IMG/VR virus record: IMGVR_UViG_3300035438_000894 | Coordinates: 1-64,000 of that record | Length of the DNA stretch: 64,000 nucleotides | DNA from: a virus | Reading direction: 5' to 3' (one strand) | In this document: piece after piece, positions 46,908-55,517 of the stretch | Numbering within the stretch: the first letter of the stretch is position 1 | Layout: the number at the start of each line of letters is the position of its first letter | Notes under the pieces: model-generated | What the model was told of the DNA's origin: nothing | What the model saw: the letters and a program-made list of their open reading frames with translations, nothing else | The model's database searches: none | Made by a program: the position numbers and the translations under genes

Positions 46908-47900
46908 ATGAAAAACATACACTTAATACCAACAGATAAACCAAGTAGGTTTTGGATGACTAAATTAGGTAATCTAACAAGATGTCACGATATAAAACCT
47001 ATCAAAGAAGCATTAGGAAATAATGTAAACATCTACATCACTTCTGATGAAGAAATTAAAGAAGAAGGTTATGTTTTTTGGGAAGGTAAAGTTTACAAAT
47101 ACAGAGAATTTATGAAAATGAGAACTCCTGTATATACTAATTATTTTTCAATCATTCTTACAACAGACCAAGACCTTATTAAAGATGGTGTACAACCTAT
47201 TCCAAATGATTTTTTAGAATGGTTTGTTAAGAATCCAAATTGTGAGGAGGTTGAAATTGAAAAAGAATACAAACATTTTACTTCAGAATTATATGATTAC
47301 AAAATCATCATTCCAAAAGAAGAATGGAAATGTTGTGGTGCCTTCTATGGTTGTGATAAATGCGAACATAAAAAGGAATTAAGAGGAATACCTAAAGGTA
47401 AAATAGATATGGTAGTTGGTAAACCTAAACAATCAACTAAAGATAGAATCCTTTATGAAACACCTGAATCTATTAAACAAAAAGTAAGAGAAACTGCAAA
47501 CAAGTTAGTGAAACCTAAACAAGAACCTAAACCTTTTAAGGATATGCAACAATTAACAGAAGTTGATTTCTTAAATAAATCTTTAAAAAAAGGTATTGGA
47601 GTTAAAAGAGAATTTGTAATTAACACTTCTAAATGGAATTTGGAAGATTTTGAAGAAACTAAAGATTTAACATATTACAGAGCTAATGCCGAAGAAGATT
47701 ATATGAAAGTTCCAATCAGTGTATTGAGATATATTTCTGAACTTGAAAAAAGAAGTTATAGTGAGGAAGAAGTATTAGAATTACTACAAAATTTCAATCA
47801 AAATGCAATGGAATATATCAAAGAAGATGAAAAAAGTATTATGACATTTGTAACTTTGAAAAAATGGTTTGAACAATTTAAAAAGAAAATAAAGTTATGA
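46908..47900 (+). CDS. Long MKNIH-family protein with WFEQFKKK end, 330 aa
   Basis: Residues 1-148 are an MKNIH unit (MKNIHLIPTDKPSRFWMTKL; TTDQDLIKDGVQPIPNDFLE). The middle has CCGAFYGCDKCEHKK (four Cys) and repeated KQ/KP-rich linkers. The C-terminus carries the ETLEEA-family core (EKRSYSEEEVLELLQNF; KKWFEQFKKK). Another fusion of the two families. Function unknown. Confidence 0.75.
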   Translation: MKNIHLIPTDKPSRFWMTKLGNLTRCHDIKPIKEALGNNVNIYITSDEEIKEEGYVFWEGKVYKYREFMKMRTPVYTNYFSIILTTDQDLIKDGVQPIPNDFLEWFVKNPNCEEVEIEKEYKHFTSELYDYKIIIPKEEWKCCGAFYGCDKCEHKKELRGIPKGKIDMVVGKPKQSTKDRILYETPESIKQKVRETANKLVKPKQEPKPFKDMQQLTEVDFLNKSLKKGIGVKREFVINTSKWNLEDFEETKDLTYYRANAEEDYMKVPISVLRYISELEKRSYSEEEVLELLQNFNQNAMEYIKEDEKSIMTFVTLKKWFEQFKKKIKL

Positions 47901-48529
47901 AAAACATACACGTAATACCAACAGATAAACCAAGTAGGTTATCAAAATCTACATCAAAAGAAGAACTAACATTTTGTTCTGATATTTATAATTTATCTAA
48001 TAGACAACACATCTACATCACTTCTGATGAAGATATTAAATATGGAGATTGGTGTATTGATAAACATAATGTTGTTTATAAACAAGAAACTGATAAAATT
48101 TTTACAAAATTTAATGGTGCCAAAAAAATCATCCTAACAACAGACCAAGAATTAATCAATGATGGTGTACAAGCTATTGATAATGAGTTTTTAGAATGGT
48201 TTGTTAAAAATCCAAGTTGTGAGATGGTTAAGATTGATAGTTATAAAACCATATATCACACTTGGATATACAAAATCATCATTCCAAAAGAAGAACCTAA
48301 ACAAGAGCTTGAAAGAGGTATTACAATTACTCACGTTGGGAAACAAGAAACACCTACTGAATTAGATTCTGTTTTGGCTAAAATAACTCATATAAATGAT
48401 TTAGGTGTTTCTGAATGGTATGAGGTTGTTTATTATGCTGACGACAAATGGTGTTCATATAATGGTAGTAAAACTTTTGAGGATGGTGAGAGAGTTATAG
48501 AATGGAAATATTGTAAAGATTGTTTGTAA
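47897..48529 (+). CDS. MKNIH-family protein, 210 aa
   Basis: MKNIHVIPTDKPSRLSKSTS; QHIYITSDEDIKYGDW; KKIILTTDQELINDGVQAID; NEFLEWFVKNPSCEMVKI; then an extra C-terminal domain (KITHINDLGVSEWYEVVYYA). ATGA overlap with the upstream gene. Confidence 0.75.
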   Translation: MKNIHVIPTDKPSRLSKSTSKEELTFCSDIYNLSNRQHIYITSDEDIKYGDWCIDKHNVVYKQETDKIFTKFNGAKKIILTTDQELINDGVQAIDNEFLEWFVKNPSCEMVKIDSYKTIYHTWIYKIIIPKEEPKQELERGITITHVGKQETPTELDSVLAKITHINDLGVSEWYEVVYYADDKWCSYNGSKTFEDGERVIEWKYCKDCL

Positions 48530-48540
48530 CAAAAAGAAAA

Positions 48541-48567
48541 TCCTCACTTAACGGTGGGGGTTTTTAA
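48541..48567. terminator. Terminator between convergent genes
   Basis: CCTCACTTAACGGTGGGGG followed by TTTTTAATTT; a copy of the 46810 terminator. Confidence 0.75.
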
Positions 48568-48568
48568 T

Positions 48569-48928
48569 TTAAGATAATCGTTTTTTTGTTTCCCATCTAA
48601 CAATTTTTTTCCAATCCGCATCAAAAAAATCCCAAGATAAAACCTTATAAGAATTCAAACCGGTGTACTTTTCAAACCATTCTCTAAGTATGTCCTTAGT
48701 CTGTTCGACATCAATGGAAAACATATCGATTAAAAATTTCATAACATCCTTTGAGACATACAACTCATTGTCTTTGGTATGATAAAGAAATATTACCTCA
48801 CCATCTTTATCAACATATAAACACCAAAGTTGATTATCGTGGTCATAAATTTCCAAATCTGCATATTCCTTGGATAACCATTTACTAATGAATCTATCTA
48901 ATTGGTTTTCTGTTATAATGTATTTCAT
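48569..48928 (-). CDS. Tagged WFE-family protein, 119 aa
   Basis: Tag MKYIITENQLDRFISKWLSK; the helix KDVMKFLIDMFSIDVEQTKD and REWFEKYTGLNSYKVL show the complete domain end. TATTTAT on the minus strand (48934-48940) is 5 nt before the ATG. A good reference member of the family. Confidence 0.8.
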   Translation of the reverse strand: MKYIITENQLDRFISKWLSKEYADLEIYDHDNQLWCLYVDKDGEVIFLYHTKDNELYVSKDVMKFLIDMFSIDVEQTKDILREWFEKYTGLNSYKVLSWDFFDADWKKIVRWETKKRLS

Positions 48929-48979
48929 ACTAAATAAATATAAGGGGTTGGGGATTAACGCCTCGGACCATATAATAGA

Positions 48980-49303
48980 TTAATGAACCACAGTTCCATC
49001 AACATCCCATAAAGAATAGGGGCCGTCACCAATACCAAGATTAAACATGGAATTAATATCGTTTTGAATTGTTCTTAAAGTTCGGGATGGTGATGCACTT
49101 AAATAACCGTGAACCATCTCACCGGAATTAAACTCAATATTAATAATTGTTAAAGTAATGTTTCGAACGGGATTACCTTCAAAAAAACTCGGTGTATGAA
49201 CATTTCTTTTTGTAAAGTAAACCTTACTAACTGAATTGTAACGAGACATAATGTATGACTTAATTAGTTTCTTAAGTTTTTCTTCGGGTATAATATATTT
49301 CAT
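48980..49303 (-). CDS. Tagged protein, 107 aa (paralog of 30487)
   Basis: Tag MKYIIPEEKLKKLIKSYIMS; VSKVYFTKRNVHTPSFFEGN; INIEFNSGEMVHGYLSASPS; INSMFNLGIGDGPYSLWDVD. TATTTAT (49309-49315, minus) precedes the ATG by 5 nt. Confidence 0.75.
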   Translation of the reverse strand: MKYIIPEEKLKKLIKSYIMSRYNSVSKVYFTKRNVHTPSFFEGNPVRNITLTIINIEFNSGEMVHGYLSASPSRTLRTIQNDINSMFNLGIGDGPYSLWDVDGTVVH

Positions 49304-49354
49304 ACTAAATAAATATAAGGGGTTGGGGATTAACGCCCCGGACCATATAATAGA

Positions 49355-49621
49355 TTACTCAGATATAGTATAAAATCCCACGACTTTAATAATATCCGGA
49401 TGAGGTAAAATGTATTTACCTAAGTTATTAACATATGGTATAAACTCAGAGTAATTATTTCTAATAACATCCGTATAACTCACCCCAACATAAACATGAT
49501 ATTTACTGTAGCCCTTACCAAATATATGAACAATCCTTGTTCCCTCCACGGAAGGATACTCCGTTCTAATAAGACGAAGCAATACTTTCTCAATAATTTC
49601 AGGATGGGTGGGTTTATTCAT
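49355..49621 (-). CDS. Small protein of the EYPxIK subfamily, 88 aa
   Basis: MNKPTHPEIIEKVLLRLIRT then EYPSVEG; similar N-terminal helix and EYP motif occur in the genes at 51417 and 63040. ATG 49621 chosen because a minus-strand TATCTTTG box (49627-49634) lies right upstream. Confidence 0.65.
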   Translation of the reverse strand: MNKPTHPEIIEKVLLRLIRTEYPSVEGTRIVHIFGKGYSKYHVYVGVSYTDVIRNNYSEFIPYVNNLGKYILPHPDIIKVVGFYTISE

Positions 49622-50607
49622 AATCACAAAGATAATAATAAAGATTTACATAACAAAGAAATACTAAAGACTAAAACCATTCGTTCATACCTATGTTCCG
49701 TTCCACTTCCCTGTCGGTCAGTTCTCTCTCCACTCCGGATTCACTCATAGTTTCATTCTTCACTATTTCTTATAATCATTATCGGTCCATAACCTTATTA
49801 CTACCAATAACCCGATAATAATTGTTTTACTCACAATATATACAATTCCCCGCCTGAATGTATTGTCCCCACCTAACGACAAGACAATGATGAGGTGGTA
49901 TTAGTAGTTAATGAGGGGATTATACCTATTAGGGTATAAGACAATACCTTCGGTAAACAATTACACCCCTTAAGGTATAATCCATCCATAACCGTATAAT
50001 AAGTTATGTTTTGTATCAGTGTAGTCAGTTTAAAACTCACATGAGTGATATGAATAGTAACTTTTAACGACTTACCACCTCCCGATGGTCGGGGTTATTA
50101 CATAACCACCTACGACTTGTCTTCCTTCGAACTCCCTTTGGTCGGTCTACCGACAGGGGCGTAGAATGGTTCACTAAGGGGTATCGGTTCCCTCGTTGAG
50201 GTTATAAATGTCCTATTATAGGTTCCCTAAAGGGAACTCCCCGCCTCTTGTACTACTCACTACTGTTTTTGCCAGGTTTTATATATAGTAAAAAACTGGT
50301 CCTGTAGGGGTCGTGAGAGGGGAAAAAGTGGTCTTTACACTATAACCACACAGGATATGGTGGTAAAATGTGGGAGGACTACCCACTTGTTAACACCTCA
50401 AAGGCGGGGAAAGGGATTATCCCTTATCGAAACCTCGACTGACATTTTGACAAATCCTAATAATTTACCCCCAAACTTATCAACAACTACACTTTTTTTT
50501 ATCAACTGACATAGCGTCAGGACCATTCCCCGCCTGTTAATAACTTTATTTTTATATGTTCCATAACTATATTTAACTGTATACGGTATTATCCGGACAA
50601 GAAAACA
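49622..50607. other. Nearly 1 kb without a supported gene
   Basis: No ORF with support on either strand. It contains GC-rich CCCCGCC/GGCGGGG motifs (49847, 50240, 50402 and 50527), several short stems (CCCTAAAGGGA near 50222; CAGGTTTTATATATAGTAAAAAACTGG split as CAGGTTTTATATA and GTAAAAAACTGG near 50275) and no tRNA. It may be a regulatory or replication region, or encode untranslated RNA. Confidence 0.4.
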
Positions 50608-50874
50608 ATGGAAGATTTAATATTCAACATAGATTATATAGATGAGAAGGTGATTCGAGTGGTCATCTCAGACAACAATGTGAATCAGAAAGGGGTTCTA
50701 TACTTCGAGAAGGTAAAGGCGGGGTTTAATAGGAAACCAATAAGCATGAACTCTTGGGCGTGTGTGGACGCCAAGATAGAAGGACTATATGAGATGGGAG
50801 GGGATTATTCCTCACTCGACATCTTAAACAAGTGTCAGGAACTAATATCTTCGTTTGTCCCCACCGGTAAATAG
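50608..50874 (+). CDS. Hypothetical protein, 88 aa
   Basis: MEDLIFNIDYIDEKVIRVVI and onward, an isolated soluble protein in the GGCGGGG-rich region. Codon use is similar to its surroundings and higher in G/C than the rest of the window. Function unknown. Confidence 0.55.
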   Translation: MEDLIFNIDYIDEKVIRVVISDNNVNQKGVLYFEKVKAGFNRKPISMNSWACVDAKIEGLYEMGGDYSSLDILNKCQELISSFVPTGK

Positions 50875-51416
50875 GTTATATATTATGGTGACTAACCACC
50901 CAAGGAATAAGAATTTTAGTAATGTTCTCATATGATTATTTAATTAACCACAAAGATAATGATTAATATTTGATTTTACATATAATCAACTATATTTATA
51001 ATGGAATATGATTGTCCCCCACAGTAGGGGATTAACCACTCAGTACCTTAGGGACGTAAAGTTTGGAATTATAGACAACCACATATAACTATTCATTATC
51101 CTACTCCACTAGCGTGTCGGTCTACGACACCCGGACCAAATGGAAGATTAAAAATCTTCTCTGTCGTGTCCATTACGTGTGGGAATTTTTTGTTTCCGGT
51201 CATCACCAAATGGGCGGGGTTTATATAAAAATATAACTTAACCTAAAGGTCAAGTATGAGCGCTGCTCCGTCCACTCTCCCCAACCCTTGTTGCGCCCCC
51301 TGTCGGGTTGATTACCGATTCAGTGGTACAAAGATACAACATTATAATAACCCCGCCAAACGGAATATTAAAAATATTCTCTGACGTATTTAACATAAGA
51401 TTATATATTTATTATC
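50875..51416. other. Gene-free stretch with covarying hairpins
   Basis: Holds two related hairpins, GAAGATT-AAA-AATCTTC at about 51142 and GAATATT-AAA-AATATTC at about 51362, both followed by TCTG-N-CGT. The arms differ in a compensated way. GGCGGGG/CCCCGCC at 51214 and 51350. TATTTAT at 51406-51412 belongs to the next gene. Confidence 0.45.
51406..51412 (+). promoter_or_regulatory. TATTTAT late-type box
   Basis: 4 nt before the ATG at 51417. Confidence 0.5.
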
Positions 51417-51869
51417 ATGACACAGGAAGAAGTAGAAAACAATTATACCTACAAGATAGTTAGGAAGGTACTAATGAGAGAGTACCCATGGATAAAGGAT
51501 GTCCAATTAGATGTCCCAAGATTAGAGAACTTTACTTATGTTATCTTCTTGGACATATTCATTGACCCATATGAGTTGGGGAAAGAACAGGAGTGGGATG
51601 TGGCCCGGTGGATTGATAGGTCAGTAGAACAAGGGGAACAATATGAGTCCACGTCCTTATCATTATTCTTTGTGGGGTCAACTGAAGATATGAGGGAACT
51701 AAAGAATGATGTTAACACAACCATTGAAGATGTACAACAGTCCCCCGCCATTCCACCCGAGATGAGAATGCCTGAAGCAAGATTCACGGTAGGAAGTTTT
51801 TTTACTGTAAAAGGTTTGACTGTCCCGGAACCTGAACCGGATGAAGACATTGAAGAAGATACTTACTAA
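51417..51869 (+). CDS. Acidic protein of the EYPxIK subfamily, 150 aa
   Basis: IVRKVLMREYPWIKDVQLDV at residues 14-33 matches the EYP-x-IK start of the 63040 gene. The C-terminus is strongly acidic (EPEPDEDIEEDTY). A terminator follows. Confidence 0.7.
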   Translation: MTQEEVENNYTYKIVRKVLMREYPWIKDVQLDVPRLENFTYVIFLDIFIDPYELGKEQEWDVARWIDRSVEQGEQYESTSLSLFFVGSTEDMRELKNDVNTTIEDVQQSPAIPPEMRMPEARFTVGSFFTVKGLTVPEPEPDEDIEEDTY

Positions 51870-51877
51870 CATATAAC

Positions 51878-51926
51878 CCTCACATCACCATAACATACTG
51901 TTATGAATGGTGGGGGTTTTTTATTA
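51878..51926 (+). terminator. Intrinsic terminator
   Basis: ACCCTCACATCACCATAACA pairs with TGTTATGAATGGTGGGGGTT, ending in a T-run. Confidence 0.75.
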
Positions 51927-52341
51927 ACAAGGAGGGGAGGTGTCATGTTAATAACTTATGGGTGGGGTCCATACTCCCTCGTGGGGCGGGGTACACCCCC
52001 CCTCCCTGCGGTATCCCCCCTTACTATACTGTCAGAATGTCATATAGGGGGGATAATCCCCTAAATCAAATAAAATAATTTTTGGGGAAAAATTTACCCC
52101 TCCGGTTAGATGGTCGGGGGAATAAATCCCCCACCCTTTAATGGGGGAATAACTCTGTCCGGAAATTAGAACTTATCTTAACCCTACCTAATGGGTGGGG
52201 TATTGACGGGGGAACACGTACTACACTATCGTTCCGTAAACACGACCCCTTCTTTTTTAAATGTCCCTTCAACGATAAAAAAAATTTTTGGAAAATTTGT
52301 GAGGAATTAGGAAATGTTATATCTTTGTAGAAAAATAACTT
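51927..52341. other. Gene-free, G/C-tract-rich stretch
   Basis: Many runs of CCCC/GGGG (for example GGGGCGGGG near 51981, CCCCCCCTCCC near 51998, GGGGGGATAATCCCC near 52048). No ORF. A TATCTTTG box at 52320-52327 belongs to the next gene. Confidence 0.4.
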
Positions 52342-52962
52342 ATGGAGTATTGTGAATTACCGAAAGATTCTTTATTAACTAAATTACCTAATTTCAATTT
52401 TATTAGGGATGATGAGAAAAAGGACAGGATGAATGTTGTAATTGCCGGTGGAGCCGTCCGGGATAGTTTATTTGGGGATGAGTATAGTGATATAGACATC
52501 TTTGGATTAACTAAAGAGGATTTGGATTTATTTGTTAAGTTGAATCTATCTAAGGGTAATGGTTATAAATTGGTTTATTTCAATGAGAACTTGAGGACTT
52601 ATAGAAAGGGTAAGATTAAGGTTCAGATTATATATAGGGAATATGATAAATTAACGGATATTATTGATTCATTTGATTTTACGGTATGTCAGTTTATGTT
52701 TGATGGGGAGAAGGTTATATGTAACCCCTCCGGTTTATTGGATGTTTACCATAAGAGGATTATTATAAATCATCTTGAACCATTATTTGTCTTTGATTCT
52801 TTGAGAAGAGTTCAGAAATATATACAGAAAGGATATACCATCTGTAATGGTGGGATAAAGGACATATTGGATAAGTGTCGGGAATTGACTCAGGAACAAT
52901 ATGATGAGAATGTGGAATTCTATCCTAACACTAATGAATATCGAATAATTCGATTTGATTAA
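52342..52962 (+). CDS. Nucleotidyltransferase of the GG-DxD class
   Basis: A 206-aa protein with VVIAGGAVRDSLFG (residues 33-46) and YSDIDIFG (about 49-56), the metal-binding head of the pol-beta superfamily, as in CCA/poly(A) polymerases. Later parts (VQIIYREYDKLTDIIDSFDF then TVCQFMFDG) are conserved in phage relatives of unknown substrate. It lacks the RRDFTLNAL neck of the 23212 enzyme, so is probably not a CCA-adding enzyme. Confidence 0.8.
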   Translation: MEYCELPKDSLLTKLPNFNFIRDDEKKDRMNVVIAGGAVRDSLFGDEYSDIDIFGLTKEDLDLFVKLNLSKGNGYKLVYFNENLRTYRKGKIKVQIIYREYDKLTDIIDSFDFTVCQFMFDGEKVICNPSGLLDVYHKRIIINHLEPLFVFDSLRRVQKYIQKGYTICNGGIKDILDKCRELTQEQYDENVEFYPNTNEYRIIRFD

Positions 52963-52981
52963 TATTATAATGGGCGGGGTT

Positions 52982-53038
52982 ATTCATATACCTTCCAGTC
53001 CGGACTCACTTCGTTCGATGGAATCCCAGCCCTTTTTT
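52982..53038 (+). repeat. TTCGTTCGATGGAATCCC element, copy 1
   Basis: ATACCTTCCAGTCCGGACTC then ACTTCGTTCGATGGAATCCC and a T-run. Five copies lie between 52.9 and 58.3 kb, always downstream of a gene, so it is probably a repeated terminator (imperfect GGACTC/GAATCC stem). Confidence 0.6.
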
Positions 53039-53059
53039 GATAGTCAAGTATTTATCAAT

Positions 53060-53332
53060 ATGAGATATGTTATAAGTGAAAGTAGATTAGAAAGAATGTT
53101 TAATAATTATATGGACTCCCAATATGATTTAACATATGATAGTTCACCTCGGGAGTTTGTGGATAAGAACGGGGATATATTTGGGTTTATGATATTATAT
53201 TATCAATTTGACTATGTTGATTATTCAACGGAGTATACTTTGAATCAAATGTTTGGGGAACTTACTGATGAATTATTACTTTCTTATTTAAGGGAGAAAT
53301 TTCCTGATATAAGAATTGACGGAATAGAATAA
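53060..53332 (+). CDS. Tagged WFE-type protein, 90 aa
   Basis: MRYVISESRLERMFNNYMDS at the start, chosen because TATTTAT (53049-53055) lies 4 nt upstream; the longer frame runs through the repeated element. The end SYLREKFPDIRIDGIE has the domain's last helix without Trp. Confidence 0.75.
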   Translation: MRYVISESRLERMFNNYMDSQYDLTYDSSPREFVDKNGDIFGFMILYYQFDYVDYSTEYTLNQMFGELTDELLLSYLREKFPDIRIDGIE

Positions 53333-53333
53333 G

Positions 53334-53360
53334 ACCCCCACCCTTAAGGTGGGGTTTTTT
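53334..53360. terminator. Terminator between convergent genes
   Basis: ACCCCCACCCTTAAGGTGGG stem followed by GTTTTTTG. Confidence 0.8.
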
Positions 53361-53655
53361 GTTTTCTTCTTTTTAATCTATAACCCACTTTCCTATCATA
53401 TATGTTCCCAATATCATCATAGAATAATGGTTTAACATAATCAAAAAAATTGTCGATACCATAATAATCAATTTCGTCGTATAGTTGATGAAGAACCTCA
53501 TCAATAAAATCCTCTCTATTGTATTCATCAACATCATAATACTTAATAACTTTTGGTATTGTTGATTTTATTAAATCAAATCTTCGTAATAAATCTATTG
53601 GAGGTTTATTTGATAGTAATTTTTTATATTGAATCTCTGTTAATATTATTTCCAT
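53344..53655 (-). CDS. Tagged protein, 103 aa
   Basis: MEIILTEIQYKKLLSNKPPI, a variant of the tag; the rest is acidic and helical with a basic end (RLKRRKQKTPP). TATTTAT on the minus strand (53660-53666) is 5 nt before the ATG. Its stop lies in the terminator. Confidence 0.7.
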   Translation of the reverse strand: MEIILTEIQYKKLLSNKPPIDLLRRFDLIKSTIPKVIKYYDVDEYNREDFIDEVLHQLYDEIDYYGIDNFFDYVKPLFYDDIGNIYDRKVGYRLKRRKQKTPP

Positions 53656-53703
53656 ATTAATAAATACCCTAATTGTTGAGTATTTATAATAAATAAATTT
53701 AAT

Positions 53704-53826
53704 ATGGGGAATATTGTTAGACTTACTGAAGGTGATTTGATTAATATTTTAATTGGAGGGGATATTCGTATACCTTCCAGTCCGGACTCACTTCGTTCGA
53801 TGGAATCCCATCCCCTTTTTTTTTAG
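53704..53826 (+). CDS. Orphan RLTEGDL tag peptide, 40 aa
   Basis: MGNIVRLTEGDLINILIGGD, the tag type of the LysM gene, then translation of the repeated terminator-like element. Probably the remnant of a deleted tagged gene. Confidence 0.4.
   Translation: MGNIVRLTEGDLINILIGGDIRIPSSPDSLRSMESHPLFF
53763..53824 (+). repeat. TTCGTTCGATGGAATCCC element, copy 2
   Basis: Nearly identical to copy 1 over more than 45 nt, ending in CCCC and nine T residues. Confidence 0.6.
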
Positions 53827-53829
53827 AAT

Positions 53830-54312
53830 CTAATTAGGTGATTTAAGACCTATGATGTTTTGATATTTTGGGAATAAGGTATCGTATTGGATTAGTATCT
53901 CATTAAGATTCTTGATATTCATAAATTCATTTTTTCCCGGGAGTTTTAGGTTGGACTCTATTGTAAAGATTGAACATACTGATTTAAGTTGTTTTTCGAA
54001 ATCCACCGCTCCTTTTGCTTGTAATGTGTTTCCTCTTAGAACTTCGATTATTTCTATCTTATGGTGGTCGGTCCATCTTTTTTCTGAGAATCTTCCGGTT
54101 ACTGAGTTTTTGGTATAACCAATTTTAATCATGTCTATACCATCCACTTTCATATGAACAACATATACGATGTGTTTCCCGAAACAAGTGTCAATTCTAT
54201 TATAAAGGTAATCCGTGATTTTTGGATATTCGGTTATAAGGTTAGTGATAGTTTTAATTTTATCATCTATCCCCTCCGTTTTCGAGTTCTCGTATTGTTC
54301 ATATAAATTCAT
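53830..54312 (-). CDS. GIY-YIG/T5orf172-like nuclease-family protein
   Basis: A 160-aa protein with HIVYVVHMKVDGIDMIKIGY, then TKNSVTGRFSEKRW near residues 47-80, matching the T5orf172/MUG113 branch of GIY-YIG proteins (V-Y-V...K-I-G-x-T...R). Known members are nuclease-like and often mobile or phage-encoded; activity is unproven. It lies between two copies of the repeated element. Confidence 0.7.
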   Translation of the reverse strand: MNLYEQYENSKTEGIDDKIKTITNLITEYPKITDYLYNRIDTCFGKHIVYVVHMKVDGIDMIKIGYTKNSVTGRFSEKRWTDHHKIEIIEVLRGNTLQAKGAVDFEKQLKSVCSIFTIESNLKLPGKNEFMNIKNLNEILIQYDTLFPKYQNIIGLKSPN

Positions 54313-54352
54313 GGGTTAAATATATGGAATAATTTTGGGATTAACAAATTAT

Positions 54353-54408
54353 GGTCTCTCCCAGTTCGGACTCACTTCGTTCGATGGAATCCCAACCCTT
54401 TTTTTTAT
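54353..54408 (+). repeat. TTCGTTCGATGGAATCCC element, copy 3
   Basis: CCCAGTTCGGACTCACTTCG then TTCGATGGAATCCCAACCC and a T-run. Confidence 0.6.
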
Positions 54409-54438
54409 TATATATTTGGTGGAATAAAAAATTTATTA

Positions 54439-54446
54439 TATCTTTG
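54439..54446 (+). promoter_or_regulatory. Host-type TATCTTTG box
   Basis: Followed by CTTTCTAAATAAA and the ATG at 54465. The same promoter context (TATATTTGGTG ... CTTTCTAAATAAA) is duplicated before the nuclease gene at 55917. Confidence 0.7.
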
Positions 54447-54464
54447 CTTTCTAAATAAAAAATT

Positions 54465-54881
54465 ATGGAAAAAGAATTTATACCTTACGAACAAGCATTA
54501 GCTTTAAAAGAATTAGGATTTGATGAACCTTGTTTAGGATATTATGTAGGTAAAGATAGAGAGGTTTATATATCAAATGAAACTATATCTGCTCCTTTTC
54601 AATTTAGATTAGAATCTAAAACAACATTTGTAGCACCACTTTACCAACAAGCATTTAGATGGTTTAGAGAGAAGTATAATTTAGATAGTTGGATTACTAA
54701 AGAAAACAAATATCAACAACCTTATTGTTGGTATATCCAAGATAATATCACTGAATATAATAGTGATTTTAGAATAGGCGGATTAATATGGGATACTTTT
54801 TTTCAAACTTACGAAGAAGCAGAACTTGAATGTTTGGTCAAGTTGATAGAAATTGTTAAGAAGCAAAACTTAAAAAATTAA
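54465..54881 (+). CDS. EQALALKELGFDE-family protein, copy 3
   Basis: A 138-aa protein: MEKEFIPYEQALALKELGFD, LYQQAFRWFREKYNLDSWI, YEEAELECLVKLIEIVKKQ. Its first 50 nt are nearly identical to the copy at 18424, 36 kb away, implying a recent duplication or recombination. Confidence 0.75.
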   Translation: MEKEFIPYEQALALKELGFDEPCLGYYVGKDREVYISNETISAPFQFRLESKTTFVAPLYQQAFRWFREKYNLDSWITKENKYQQPYCWYIQDNITEYNSDFRIGGLIWDTFFQTYEEAELECLVKLIEIVKKQNLKN

Positions 54882-54888
54882 TAGAAAT

Positions 54889-54984
54889 ATGCAAAAAATA
54901 AAAGATTATTGGGGGTTAGTAATTTCATTATTACTCTTATCATTACCATTGTTAGCTTTAATATGTAATGTCTTAAAAAATTAA
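54889..54984 (+). CDS. Membrane microprotein, 31 aa
   Basis: MQKIKDYWGLVISLLLLSLP then LLALICNVLKN: one hydrophobic helix. Its 3' end repeats the TTAAAAAATTAATAGAAAT sequence found just before it, so the gene may be an inserted duplicate unit. Confidence 0.5.
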   Translation: MQKIKDYWGLVISLLLLSLPLLALICNVLKN

Positions 54985-54999
54985 TAGAAATAGTAAAAA

Positions 55000-55323
55000 A
55001 TGATGTGGAACTCCAAACCAAAAACAACTGAACCCTTATCTCGAATTGATATATTGAACGAGTATAAGAAAAACCGAAATCAATATTATTATGAACTAAT
55101 TAAATCCATTATGGACGGTGCCATTAGTCAATGTACTGATGTTGTTCTATTGGAACCAATCAAAAATCATTACCCACATTACTCATACAATGATGTGGTG
55201 ATTTATTATGATGATAATATCCATAAAATGTTATTGGATGATGACATTGCTTCGTATGCGGATTCAAGTAATAACATTGTGATAACAATAGACCCTCAAA
55301 GGGTTTCACTATTCAAAAAATAA
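55000..55323 (+). CDS. Hypothetical protein, 107 aa
   Basis: MMWNSKPKTTEPLSRIDILN and onward; soluble with Tyr/Asp-rich middle (YYDDNIHKMLLDDDIASYAD). Function unknown. Confidence 0.65.
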   Translation: MMWNSKPKTTEPLSRIDILNEYKKNRNQYYYELIKSIMDGAISQCTDVVLLEPIKNHYPHYSYNDVVIYYDDNIHKMLLDDDIASYADSSNNIVITIDPQRVSLFKK

Positions 55324-55328
55324 GTAAG

Positions 55329-55517
55329 GTGAAAAAGAAAATGACCATTACGGGAATCTTTAATGATTTCTTCACAAATTACGAAGATAAGGTGAGCAGT
55401 GCTTCATTTGAGATTGATGATGAATTGGATTGTACTTGTTATAAAGAGAGTGGAAGATGTTTGGTTCATTTTCCACCTGAAGGTTATGTGATGTCCGATA
55501 TTAATGAAACAACATAA
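55329..55517 (+). CDS. Small Cys-containing protein, 62 aa
   Basis: Starts at GTG (or ATG 55341). It contains CTCYKESGRC, a possible metal-binding cluster. It overlaps the next gene by 1 nt. Confidence 0.55.
   Translation: MKKKMTITGIFNDFFTNYEDKVSSASFEIDDELDCTCYKESGRCLVHFPPEGYVMSDINETT

Noticed and set aside
49678-49760. A sixth copy of the TTCGTTCGATGG element
   Set aside because: Only CACTCCGGATTCACTC and short T/C tracts are shared; similarity is too weak.
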